From: CAZYMF01 sp964648215
Lineage (GTDB): Bacteria > Desulfobacterota > Binatia > HRBIN30 > JACQVA1
Reading direction: 5' to 3'
Length of the DNA: 6,678 bases
Assembly (NCBI GenBank): GCA_964648215.1
Contig: CAZYMF010000242.1
Location: forward strand, 1-6,678
Part shown: in pieces, positions 1 to 6,334 of the stretch
How the letters are laid out: each line of letters begins with the position of its first letter
Numbering within the stretch: the stretch's first letter is position 1
Notes under the pieces: generated by a model
Databases searched by the model: none
Seen by the model: the letters and a program-made list of their open reading frames with translations, nothing else
What the model was told of the DNA's origin: nothing
Made by a program: the position numbers and the translations under genes

Positions 1-3000
1 CGTCCAGAAGGCCACGCGCGCCGTGGCGCCGGGCGGGATGCGCACGCGGCAGCGCAAGCTGAAGATCGGATCGAGCACGGTGCCGACCGTGTTGGACAGG
101 GGTTGCCCGTCGAGCATCGAGATCGCCGTGTGGATCTCGCGCCCGCGGCCGAGGAAGCGCGCCCGCTCGGTCTCGAACTGAACGTCGCCGAGCATCTCGC
201 CCTGCACCACGGCGAGGTGGGCCGCCCAGACCTCGGCTTCGCCGGGGGAGCGACGGCGGCGTGTCGCCAGTAGTACGCCGACGTCGTCGGCGAACTCCGT
301 CTGCACGAAGAGCTTGGAAAAGACCGGGTGAGCGGCATCGGCCGCCGGGGCCGCCAACACGACCTCGGCGTAGGAGGTCAGCTCGATCTCCCGCGGGCGG
401 CTGCCGAGATTCGAGATCGACACGTGACGGACCTCGGCATCGTCCTCGGCCGAGACCGCCACCCTGAGCGTCGTCGCGATGGTCCCGTCGCGCCGCGCGA
501 TCTCGGCCCGCCCCTCGGCGAACTCGACCTCGTAGCTGTCGGGCTCGACGCCGCTCGGCTGGTACCCGGCCGACCACACGTTGCCGCTGCCCATATCGCG
601 CAGGAAGACGTAGGAGCCCCAGCCGTCGCAGGTCGCGTCCTCTCGCCAACGCGTCACCGCGAGGTCGCGCCACCGGCTGTACCCCGAGCCGGCGGCGGTC
701 AGCATGACGGCGTAGCGGCCGTTGGACAGGAGATGGGTGCGCGGGACCGGGCTGTGTGGAGAGTGAAAGCGACGCAGGATCGGCGGGATGATCTCGCGGA
801 CGTCGGTGGTCCCCTTCACCTCCTCGGCCCGGGGACGGGCGACGGCGACGTCGCGTGGCGTTCGTTCCTGCAACAGGAGCTCGGTTGCCTGGATGATCGG
901 CTCGGCGTGAAAGCGACGGCGCATGGCGCCGTCCTGCAGCGCATTGGCGATGGCGATCAGAGACATCCCCTGGTGATGCGCCATGTAGGCGCGCACGACG
1001 GCGACGGTCTCGCCTTCGGGCAGACGCGTCGGCGTGTAGTCGAGCGCCTCGTAGAACCCGTACCGGCCGCCGCCGGCGGCGGCAGCCAGACGCGAGAAGT
1101 TCCGTGCCGCGGCCGTGGCATCCACCATGGCCGCCAGCGCCGTCGCGTAGGGAGCGATGACCGCGTCTTCGCTGAGCCCGCGTTTCAAACCCAGGCCGGG
1201 CACGCCGAAGTTCGAGTACTGATAGGTGAGCTCCAGGTCGCGCACGTTGTAGGCGGATTCGGAGACGCCCCAGGGCACCCCGAGCTCGGCGCCATACCGG
1301 ATCTGACGGCGGACGACGAGGCGGCTCGTCTGCTCCAGCAGGCTGCCCGCCGGGGCGCGCATCACCAGCCCCGGCATCAGGTACTCGAACATGGAACCCG
1401 ACCAGGAGACCAGCGCCGAGCCGCGGTCGACCGGAGTGAGGGGGCGCCCCAGCCGCGACCAGTGGCGCGCGGGCACGTCTCCCTTGGCAATGGCGACGAA
1501 GCTGGCCAGGCGCGCCTCGGAGGCCAGCAGGTCGTAGCAGCTCGGATCGAGAGCGCCGTCGGCGACCGACAGCCCAATCGACAGGAGCTGCCGTGCGGGG
1601 TCGAAGAGAAGCCCGAACTCCATGGCGTCGAACATCTCCGCCGCCAGCTTGCGCAGCGCCACCAGGCGTCGCTGCAACGCCCCGGCGTTGCGCGCCGAGC
1701 GCTCGAAAAGGTCGGTTGCGGCGCCGCCGGGGGCGCACGAGTCGGCCTCCGAATCGGTGGGCGTCGTGCTCGTCTCGCGGCGGTGCGCCACGATGTGGGA
1801 CGCCGCCTCGCAGCGGTCCGGCAGATCGGCCAGCGAGGGCCACGGGTCGAACAGAGGCTCGCCCGCGTCGTCCGGCGAAGCCGCGCCGAGGGTGGGGACC
1901 AGGGACGCCCAGGGCATGAGCTGCTCGAGGTCGCGCTCGTGGCCGCGAATGCAGGCGCGCACGGCCCCCGCCCAGTGCAGCACTTCGGCGCCGCTGCCCT
2001 CGCCTCGTTCCGCAGTGAAGGTTCCGGCGATATCGACGATACCGTCGGCCTGGCGAGCGAGGTCCGCCAGCTGCCCGGCCAAGGCCGCCGGTGTGGTCGG
2101 CGCCGGCGCCAACAGCGCGGCAAGCCCGTCGAGGGCCTCATCCAGCTGCTTCCGTGTCACCGTTTGCGTGCGCCGGTCATCGGTCAGCGCCTGCAGGGAT
2201 TCCCGCGTGAGCTCCAGCGCATCCGCGATCCCGGCGAGCGACTGTGGGCGGACGATGGGCGCTTCGCCGAATTCCCGGCAGGCGTTGGCGAGGGTGATCA
2301 GGTGTCCGGCGAGATTCCCGCTGTCCACGGAAGACACGTACTTCGGTTCCAGGGGCCGAAGGTCCCGCGTGTCGTACCAATTGTAGAAGTGGCCGTGGAG
2401 CCGCTCGAGCCTGTTCATGGTCGCCAGCGTCGCCTCCAGCCGCTCCACGGTGTCGAGCGTGCCGAGCCAGCCAAAGTCGTGGGCGGCGACCACGGAAAGC
2501 AGGTAGAGCCCGAGGTTGGTGGGGGAGGTTCGATGGGCCACCACCGGGCTGGGGTCTTCCTGGAAGTTGTCGGGAGGGAGATGGTTGTCCGCGGCTACGA
2601 CGAAGGTGTCGAAGAAGCGCCAGGTGCGGCGCGCGATCAGGCGCAGCGCCCTCGTATCGGCAACCGAGCGCGGTGTTGGATCCGGCAAGGGCGAGGGACG
2701 GCTGGCCCACTGCGCGACGACCGGCGACAGCAGCCACGCGATCACGAATGGAGCGGCGACGGGCAGAGCCGCGGGCTCGACGAAGGCGACGACGATCCCC
2801 GCCGCCGCGGCGAGCGCCACGCCGCCGGCCATGCGCCGATAGAACCCGCGGACATCGAGGGGGAGGCTGAACCTCGCCTGGGCGGCGGTGACCCACTCCA
2901 ACAGGTGCCGCCGCGTGACCAAGACACGCACCAGCGTTCGGGCGATGGCGTCGCACATCAGCCACGCCTGATGCGCGAGAAACGTGACGGCGAACGCCGT

Positions 3001-5688
3001 CTGCAGCAGGGCCAGAGCGAGATCCTCCCCCATCGCGCGCAGGTGGCTGCGTTTCGAGAACCCGAGCCGTCGCGGCACGATTCCGGCGAAGAAGGGCAGG
3101 AGAGAGGGCAGGGCGATCATGGCGAGGACCGCCAGGCTCCACGCCGCGGCGGCCGGGAGTGGCAGGGTCCACCCCACCAGCAAGGCGAGAAGCGTGGCCG
3201 GCGCCGCCAGCGTTCGCCGCAGGTTGTCCGCCATCTTCCAGCGCCCGATGAAGGGGATTGCCTTCCTTGCCGAATCGGCGTTCGCGTCCTGCCCGCGGCC
3301 GAAGATCCAGGGGATCAGCTGCCAATCGCCGCGTGCCCAACGGTGCTGGCGCGCCGCGGCGACGTCGTAACGCGAGGGGAACTCCTCGACGACCTCGATG
3401 TCGGAGACGAGCCCGGCGCGGGCAAAGATCCCCTCCAGAAGGTCGTGACTGAGCACCGAGCTCTGCGGCACCCGCCCGGCGAGCGCGGCCTCGAAGACGT
3501 CCACGTCATAGATCCCCTTGCCGGTGTAGGAGCCCTCGCCGAGTAGATCCTGATACACGTCGGAGACGGCGAAGGCGTAGGGATCCATGCCGCCGGGGCC
3601 GGAGAACACGCGCTGGAACAGCGACCCCTCGCGCCCGGTCGGCAACGTCGGCGTGACCCGCGGTTGCAGGATCGCGTACCCCTGGATCACACGCTGCGTG
3701 CGCGCATCGAGGAGCGGGCGGTTGAGGGGGTGCGCCATCTTCCCGACCAGTCGCCGGGCGGCTCCGCGCGGCAGGCGCGTGTCGGCGTCGAGGGTGATCA
3801 CGTAGCGAACGCCGGGCGGCACCGCCGGCGCGTGACCGCCGACGGTCAGGAAGGTCGTGTCGCCGGCGCCGCGCAGAAATCGGTTCAGCTCGTGCAGCTT
3901 GCCGCGCTTGCGTTCCCAGCCGATCCACTTGCGCTCGCCGTCGTTCCAGACGCGCCGGCGGTGGAGCAGGAGGAAGCGATCGCCATCCGGTCCGCTCCCG
4001 TAGCGTTGATTCAGCCGCGCGATGCCGGCCGCGGCGACGGCGAGCAGCTCCTCGTCCCCGGGCGCGCTCTCGGTGGGCGAATCCGTCCAGTCCGAGAGCA
4101 GAGCGAAGCAGAAGTCGTCCTCCGGACCCGCGAGGTGATGCACCTCGAGGTGCTCGACCTGCTCCTCGATCGCCGCCGGTGTGGTCAGCAGCGTCGGCAC
4201 GGCGACCATCGTGCGCAAGCCGGACGGTACGCCGTCGCGCAGCTCCATCCCGGGCAACGCTTTGGGGCCGAACTGATTGGTGACGTGGCGGTTGACCAGC
4301 ACGATCGCCGCGTCCGAAGCCGGAACCAGGGCGGCAAGAGCAAGCAGCAAGAGGACCGGTGCGCCGATCCCGAGCAGGGCCAAGCCGAGCACGGGAAGCG
4401 CGAGAACGACGGCCGTGACGACGGCGATGGTGGCCAGGTAGCCGGCCATGCCGAGCGCGGCGTAGGCACGGGTGACCCAGTCCCGCATCGGCACACGAAA
4501 GCCGATCTCCCTCTCGAAGGCCCGACGCCCTCGCGAGAGCAGAAAGTACCCCGGGTCCCGCTCGGGGCTGATCGCGTCGCCGCAGCCTGGTCGCCCTGCC
4601 TCCGCTCGCTTGGTTGCGAGAATCGCCCGCCCGGTCACCTCCAGCTCGGGAAGTCCCGAGCCGCGTGCCAACTCTTCGATCGCGTGGCGATACTGATCAC
4701 GGGTCGGGAAGTCCATGGCGGCGAAGCCGCTGTCGGCGCGCAGCGCCGCGTCGACGAGGCTGACGCTTTCGAAGAGCTCGGCCCAATCGACGGCGGACAT
4801 GAGGCGCATGCTGGTGATCACGTTGCGGACGGTGACGTTCATCGCGCCCTGGCGCTGATGTTCCTCGCGGACGATCTTGTCGGCGTTCGTTCCCTGGGCC
4901 GCCAGGCGCGCGTCGAGCCAGCGCAGCGCCGGCGTCACGGCCGGATCCTGATCGCGCAGCCGCTGCGCCAGCTGGACGGCGAAGGCCCGGGGCAGGGCCG
5001 TCTGCTCGAAGGGTCGCAGGGCGCTCAAGGCCGCCTCGGCGGCACCGCTGTCGGCGCCCAGGAGCCGGTCGGCCAGGGCGTCGGCTTCCTGGCGCGCGGC
5101 GCGGCTGCTGACGATGCGCTCGGCCGCGCGCCGCAGATTTTCGACCAACACGATGCGCAGCGTGATCGCCACCGCCCAGAGCTCGCCGATGGTGAGCGGC
5201 TGCACGCGCTGGTAGGCGCGAACGAAGCGGCAGAGAGTGCTCGGCTCGAACAGGCTGTCGGTGTGCGCGACGAAGGCCCACGCCAGTCCGAACACGCGCG
5301 GATGGCCCGTCAGGGGCCCTGCGGCCAGCTTCGGCAGCTGGCGATAGAAGCCGCGCGGGAGATCGTCGCGGATCTCGCGAATCTGTTCCTCGGCGATGTG
5401 AAAGTTGTCGACCAGCCACTCGGCCGCCGGGGTGATGGCGCGCTCCTCGCGGATGGCTTTGCCGATGGCGCGGTACGCGGCGAGCAGCACCCGGGCGTTG
5501 TCCCGGAGCCGCGTCGCCAGCGGTCGGCCGCGCCCCGGCTTCGCCGCAACGCGCTGCGCCGTCGCCAGACTCTCGGCGTGCTGCTCCAGGCGCTCGATGC
5601 TGAAGAGCTCGCTGCGGATCGGCTCTTCGGGTTCGCGCGCGGCCAGCGCCGGCAGACCCGCGAGCCTGCGAAGGATTGAATGCTTCAA
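1..5688 (-). CDS. ndvB: Cyclic beta-1,2-glucan synthase, N-terminal 1,896 residues (C-terminus outside window)
   Basis: This inner-membrane enzyme builds cyclic beta-1,2-glucans for the periplasm from UDP-glucose. I translated the frame in full and found no stop or frameshift. Residues 1-410 are the cytoplasmic N-terminal region (EEPIRSELFSIERLEQHAES near 20-40). A hydrophobic hairpin follows at about 409-456. The GT84 domain (about 460-800) has GWERKRGKLHELN (590-602), the UDP-sugar/metal motif TLDADT (DxD at 634-636), GEGSYTGKGIYDVD (717-730), LSHDLLEG (746-753, H748-D749 as acceptor-side Asp motif) and RQHRW (780-784, the [Q/R]xxRW motif). Further membrane segments lie at about 826-868, 889-912 and 957-995. 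The GH189-type cyclisation domain spans about 1010-1590, with DNFQEDPSPVVAHRTSPTN (1040-1058), GHFYNWYDT (1099-1107), SSVDSGNLAGHL (1119-1130), SWSGSMFEYLMP (1428-1439), PWGVSES (1472-1478), GRYGFYEALDYT (1541-1552) and AYMAHHQGM (1567-1575). The GH94 sandwich begins near 1630 (LLSNGRYAVMLTAAGSGYSRW). Relatives have about 2,800-2,900 residues, so roughly a third is missing. TTG was chosen because GGAAAGG ends 5 bases before it and the expected N-terminal sequence follows. The gene symbol rests on family identity, not on shown orthology. Confidence 0.96.
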   Translation of the reverse strand, partial: MKHSILRRLAGLPALAAREPEEPIRSELFSIERLEQHAESLATAQRVAAKPGRGRPLATRLRDNARVLLAAYRAIGKAIREERAITPAAEWLVDNFHIAEEQIREIRDDLPRGFYRQLPKLAAGPLTGHPRVFGLAWAFVAHTDSLFEPSTLCRFVRAYQRVQPLTIGELWAVAITLRIVLVENLRRAAERIVSSRAARQEADALADRLLGADSGAAEAALSALRPFEQTALPRAFAVQLAQRLRDQDPAVTPALRWLDARLAAQGTNADKIVREEHQRQGAMNVTVRNVITSMRLMSAVDWAELFESVSLVDAALRADSGFAAMDFPTRDQYRHAIEELARGSGLPELEVTGRAILATKRAEAGRPGCGDAISPERDPGYFLLSRGRRAFEREIGFRVPMRDWVTRAYAALGMAGYLATIAVVTAVVLALPVLGLALLGIGAPVLLLLALAALVPASDAAIVLVNRHVTNQFGPKALPGMELRDGVPSGLRTMVAVPTLLTTPAAIEEQVEHLEVHHLAGPEDDFCFALLSDWTDSPTESAPGDEELLAVAAAGIARLNQRYGSGPDGDRFLLLHRRRVWNDGERKWIGWERKRGKLHELNRFLRGAGDTTFLTVGGHAPAVPPGVRYVITLDADTRLPRGAARRLVGKMAHPLNRPLLDARTQRVIQGYAILQPRVTPTLPTGREGSLFQRVFSGPGGMDPYAFAVSDVYQDLLGEGSYTGKGIYDVDVFEAALAGRVPQSSVLSHDLLEGIFARAGLVSDIEVVEEFPSRYDVAAARQHRWARGDWQLIPWIFGRGQDANADSARKAIPFIGRWKMADNLRRTLAAPATLLALLVGWTLPLPAAAAWSLAVLAMIALPSLLPFFAGIVPRRLGFSKRSHLRAMGEDLALALLQTAFAVTFLAHQAWLMCDAIARTLVRVLVTRRHLLEWVTAAQARFSLPLDVRGFYRRMAGGVALAAAAGIVVAFVEPAALPVAAPFVIAWLLSPVVAQWASRPSPLPDPTPRSVADTRALRLIARRTWRFFDTFVVAADNHLPPDNFQEDPSPVVAHRTSPTNLGLYLLSVVAAHDFGWLGTLDTVERLEATLATMNRLERLHGHFYNWYDTRDLRPLEPKYVSSVDSGNLAGHLITLANACREFGEAPIVRPQSLAGIADALELTRESLQALTDDRRTQTVTRKQLDEALDGLAALLAPAPTTPAALAGQLADLARQADGIVDIAGTFTAERGEGSGAEVLHWAGAVRACIRGHERDLEQLMPWASLVPTLGAASPDDAGEPLFDPWPSLADLPDRCEAASHIVAHRRETSTTPTDSEADSCAPGGAATDLFERSARNAGALQRRLVALRKLAAEMFDAMEFGLLFDPARQLLSIGLSVADGALDPSCYDLLASEARLASFVAIAKGDVPARHWSRLGRPLTPVDRGSALVSWSGSMFEYLMPGLVMRAPAGSLLEQTSRLVVRRQIRYGAELGVPWGVSESAYNVRDLELTYQYSNFGVPGLGLKRGLSEDAVIAPYATALAAMVDATAAARNFSRLAAAAGGGRYGFYEALDYTPTRLPEGETVAVVRAYMAHHQGMSLIAIANALQDGAMRRRFHAEPIIQATELLLQERTPRDVAVARPRAEEVKGTTDVREIIPPILRRFHSPHSPVPRTHLLSNGRYAVMLTAAGSGYSRWRDLAVTRWREDATCDGWGSYVFLRDMGSGNVWSAGYQPSGVEPDSYEVEFAEGRAEIARRDGTIATTLRVAVSAEDDAEVRHVSISNLGSRPREIELTSYAEVVLAAPAADAAHPVFSKLFVQTEFADDVGVLLATRRRRSPGEAEVWAAHLAVVQGEMLGDVQFETERARFLGRGREIHTAISMLDGQPLSNTVGTVLDPIFSLRCRVRIPPGATARVAFWT

Positions 5689-5693
5689 CTGTG

Positions 5694-5700
5694 CCTTTCC
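5694..5700 (-). promoter_or_regulatory. Shine-Dalgarno deciding the TTG start of the glucan synthase
   Basis: On the minus strand GGAAAGG lies 5 bases before the TTG at 5688-5686. It is the only good ribosome-binding site near the point where family similarity begins. No in-frame ATG occurs until codon 282, well inside the protein. The site is flanked immediately upstream by the 5701-5725 hairpin. Confidence 0.6.
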
Positions 5701-5725
5701 GCTCGGTGAATGCGTCGCACCGAGC
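5701..5725 (-). promoter_or_regulatory. Leader hairpin abutting the ribosome-binding site
   Basis: Positions 5701-5708 (gctcggtg) and 5718-5725 (caccgagc) form a perfect 8-base-pair stem with a 9-base loop. In a minus-strand transcript the stem ends at the base before GGAAAGG. It could therefore affect ribosome access or mRNA stability. The pairing is seen directly; the regulatory role is inference. It has no U-run and does not look like a terminator. Confidence 0.45.
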
Positions 5726-5776
5726 CGTAGGAAGATGCCTCGAACGCCTGGTTCACAGCGCCGGCGACAATGCCGT

Positions 5777-5814
5777 GCGAGCGCCTCGAGCCACTCCCAC
5801 GGGAGGGCGCTCGC
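5777..5814 (-). promoter_or_regulatory. Long hairpin near the predicted 5' end of the glucan synthase leader
   Basis: The arms gcgagcgcc (5777-5785) and ggcgctcgc (5806-5814) pair perfectly over 9 bases. Inside them, ctcc (5794-5797) and ggag (5802-5805) extend the stem by 4 base pairs around a cacg loop, leaving an 8-base bulge (5786-5793) on one side. If transcription starts near 5817 from the candidate promoter, this structure sits at the very 5' end of the mRNA. It has no U-run, so a terminator is unlikely. It matches no riboswitch I recognise. Confidence 0.4.
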
Positions 5815-5823
5815 GTTTACGTG

Positions 5824-5846
5824 ATGATAGCACGCCCGATGGCGTG
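5824..5846 (-). promoter_or_regulatory. Candidate extended -10 promoter with overlapping dyad
   Basis: The minus strand reads TGCTATCAT, an extended -10-like element with hexamer TATCAT at 5829-5824. It predicts a start near 5817 and a leader of about 130 bases. No convincing -35 is present at the proper spacing: the hexamer 17 bases upstream is GGGGCA. The spacer contains the inverted repeat cacgcc/ggcgtg (5831-5836 and 5841-5846, 4-base gap), which could be an operator. This is a weak prediction based only on consensus resemblance and position. Confidence 0.25.
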
Positions 5847-6140
5847 TGCCCCTCACGCCGGCCAGGGAATCAGAAGAAAAGCGCCGATCTCTGCGCCCGC
5901 ACCCCGGCCGACTCCGCCGGCAGCACGGCTCGGCGGCCCTGTTGCCCGCGTAGAACTACGCGACGCCCGGGTCGGTCCGCTCGAGCTCGTCGGCGGAAGA
6001 GAGGAGATGGTCGGCGCGCGGATCGGCGCTGGGGGTCGCGCATCGCGGCCGCTGGGCTCTTGCTGCGCCGAAGAAGCAATAGTGGGCTGCGCCCCATAAG
6101 CGTTCACTTGGCGCCATGGTTTGCACTCGTGGCGACGTCC
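5847..6140. other. Intergenic stretch without a recognisable gene
   Basis: All six frames here give low-complexity, arginine-, proline- and alanine-rich translations typical of GC-rich non-coding DNA. I recognise no protein family and no tRNA or other RNA. An in-frame extension of the glucan synthase frame stays open back to a TAG at 5956-5958, but its translation has no family-like sequence. Visible structures are the dyad at 5947-5962 and a weak 5-base stem (ttgct/agcaa) at 6060-6079. Confidence 0.5.
5947..5962. promoter_or_regulatory. 16-base dyad, possible operator
   Basis: Two perfect 7-base half-sites, cgcgtag and ctacgcg, are separated by aa. The dyad lies about 120 bases upstream of the candidate -10 of the glucan synthase. 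Near-continuous dyads of this size are typical binding sites for dimeric repressors, but no regulator gene is in the window and the role is unproven. It also contains the stop codon that ends the open frame upstream of the synthase. Confidence 0.25.
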
Positions 6141-6141
6141 T

Positions 6142-6178
6142 CAAAATCCCCCCTGACCCCCCTTTTCCAAAGGGGGGC
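6142..6178. repeat. C6/G6 palindromic repeat, possibly acting as a terminator for the WS/DGAT gene
   Basis: The plus strand holds two C6 runs (6148-6153 and 6157-6162) split by tga, then tttt, cc, aaa and a G6 run (6172-6177). The stem ccccccttt/aaagggggg (6157-6165 with 6169-6177) is perfect over 9 base pairs with a 3-base loop. Elements of this form are dispersed in many proteobacterial and environmental genomes and are often mistranslated as PLEKGGQGGF or SPLTPLFQRG, both readable here; this is recalled, not searched. On the minus strand the second G6 run can pair instead of the first and is followed by ATTTT, so it might terminate transcription from the upstream WS/DGAT gene, whose stop lies about 155 bases away. 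Confidence 0.7.
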
Positions 6179-6179
6179 A

Positions 6180-6260
6180 ACCCTCGTAGTGCTTCTTCAA
6201 CGCCTGGTTGTAGTCGCGTCGTTCGTCGCCGAACAGATGGCGGAAGGCATCGATCCTGAG
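6180..6260 (-). pseudogene. Remnant of a putative zinc-binding metallopeptidase (Peptidase_Mx-like)
   Basis: One minus-strand frame reads LRIDAFRHLFGDERRDYNQ followed by ALKKHYEG. This resembles the conserved block LFGDERxDYxxALxxHY of putative zinc-binding metallopeptidases (PF15887-like), recalled from family knowledge. In that family the block continues into a WxERFVSAYxxxHPWEDWAETWAHYL segment. Here the match stops at the glycine coded at 6182-6180, and the next codons are the C6/G6 repeat. No continuation is visible on the other side of the repeat in any minus-strand frame. Upstream of about 6260 the resemblance also ends, so only about 27 codons remain. No start codon or ribosome site belongs to it. 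The match is short and could be coincidence. Confidence 0.45.
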
Positions 6261-6334
6261 CCGCGCCCGCCAGCCAGGAGATGTGGCGGAGCTAGGCGGC
6301 TCTGGCGGGTGCCGAGAAGCGCCGTGCGTTCCTT
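6261..6334. other. Short spacer downstream of the WS/DGAT stop
   Basis: This stretch separates the WS/DGAT stop from the metallopeptidase-like remnant. I see no gene, strong hairpin or promoter in it. The remnant's frame stays open through it but shows no family resemblance. Confidence 0.4.

Noticed and set aside
2177..3340. Minus-strand open frame of 387 codons in another phase
   Set aside because: It overlaps the synthase domains out of frame; its composition is Arg/Gly/Pro-rich and it has no motifs.
328..3546. Plus-strand open frame of 1,072 codons
   Set aside because: It is exactly antisense, codon for codon, to the glucan synthase. Its translation is low-complexity Arg/Gly/His-rich and shows no family motifs. 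Such shadows are common opposite GC-rich genes.
4697..5419. Minus-strand open frame of 240 codons in another phase
   Set aside because: It is an out-of-frame shadow of the synthase N-terminal region, which reads correctly in the main frame.
3664..5679. Plus-strand open frame of 671 codons
   Set aside because: It has the same codon-aligned antisense register as the preceding frame and lacks recognisable domains, while the minus strand carries conserved synthase motifs throughout.
5777..5814. Hairpin as an intrinsic terminator
   Set aside because: No T-run follows on either strand.
5836..5862. Possible sigma-54 promoter (GGCAC-like bases upstream of the synthase)
   Set aside because: The matching -12 TTGC element is absent at the required spacing.
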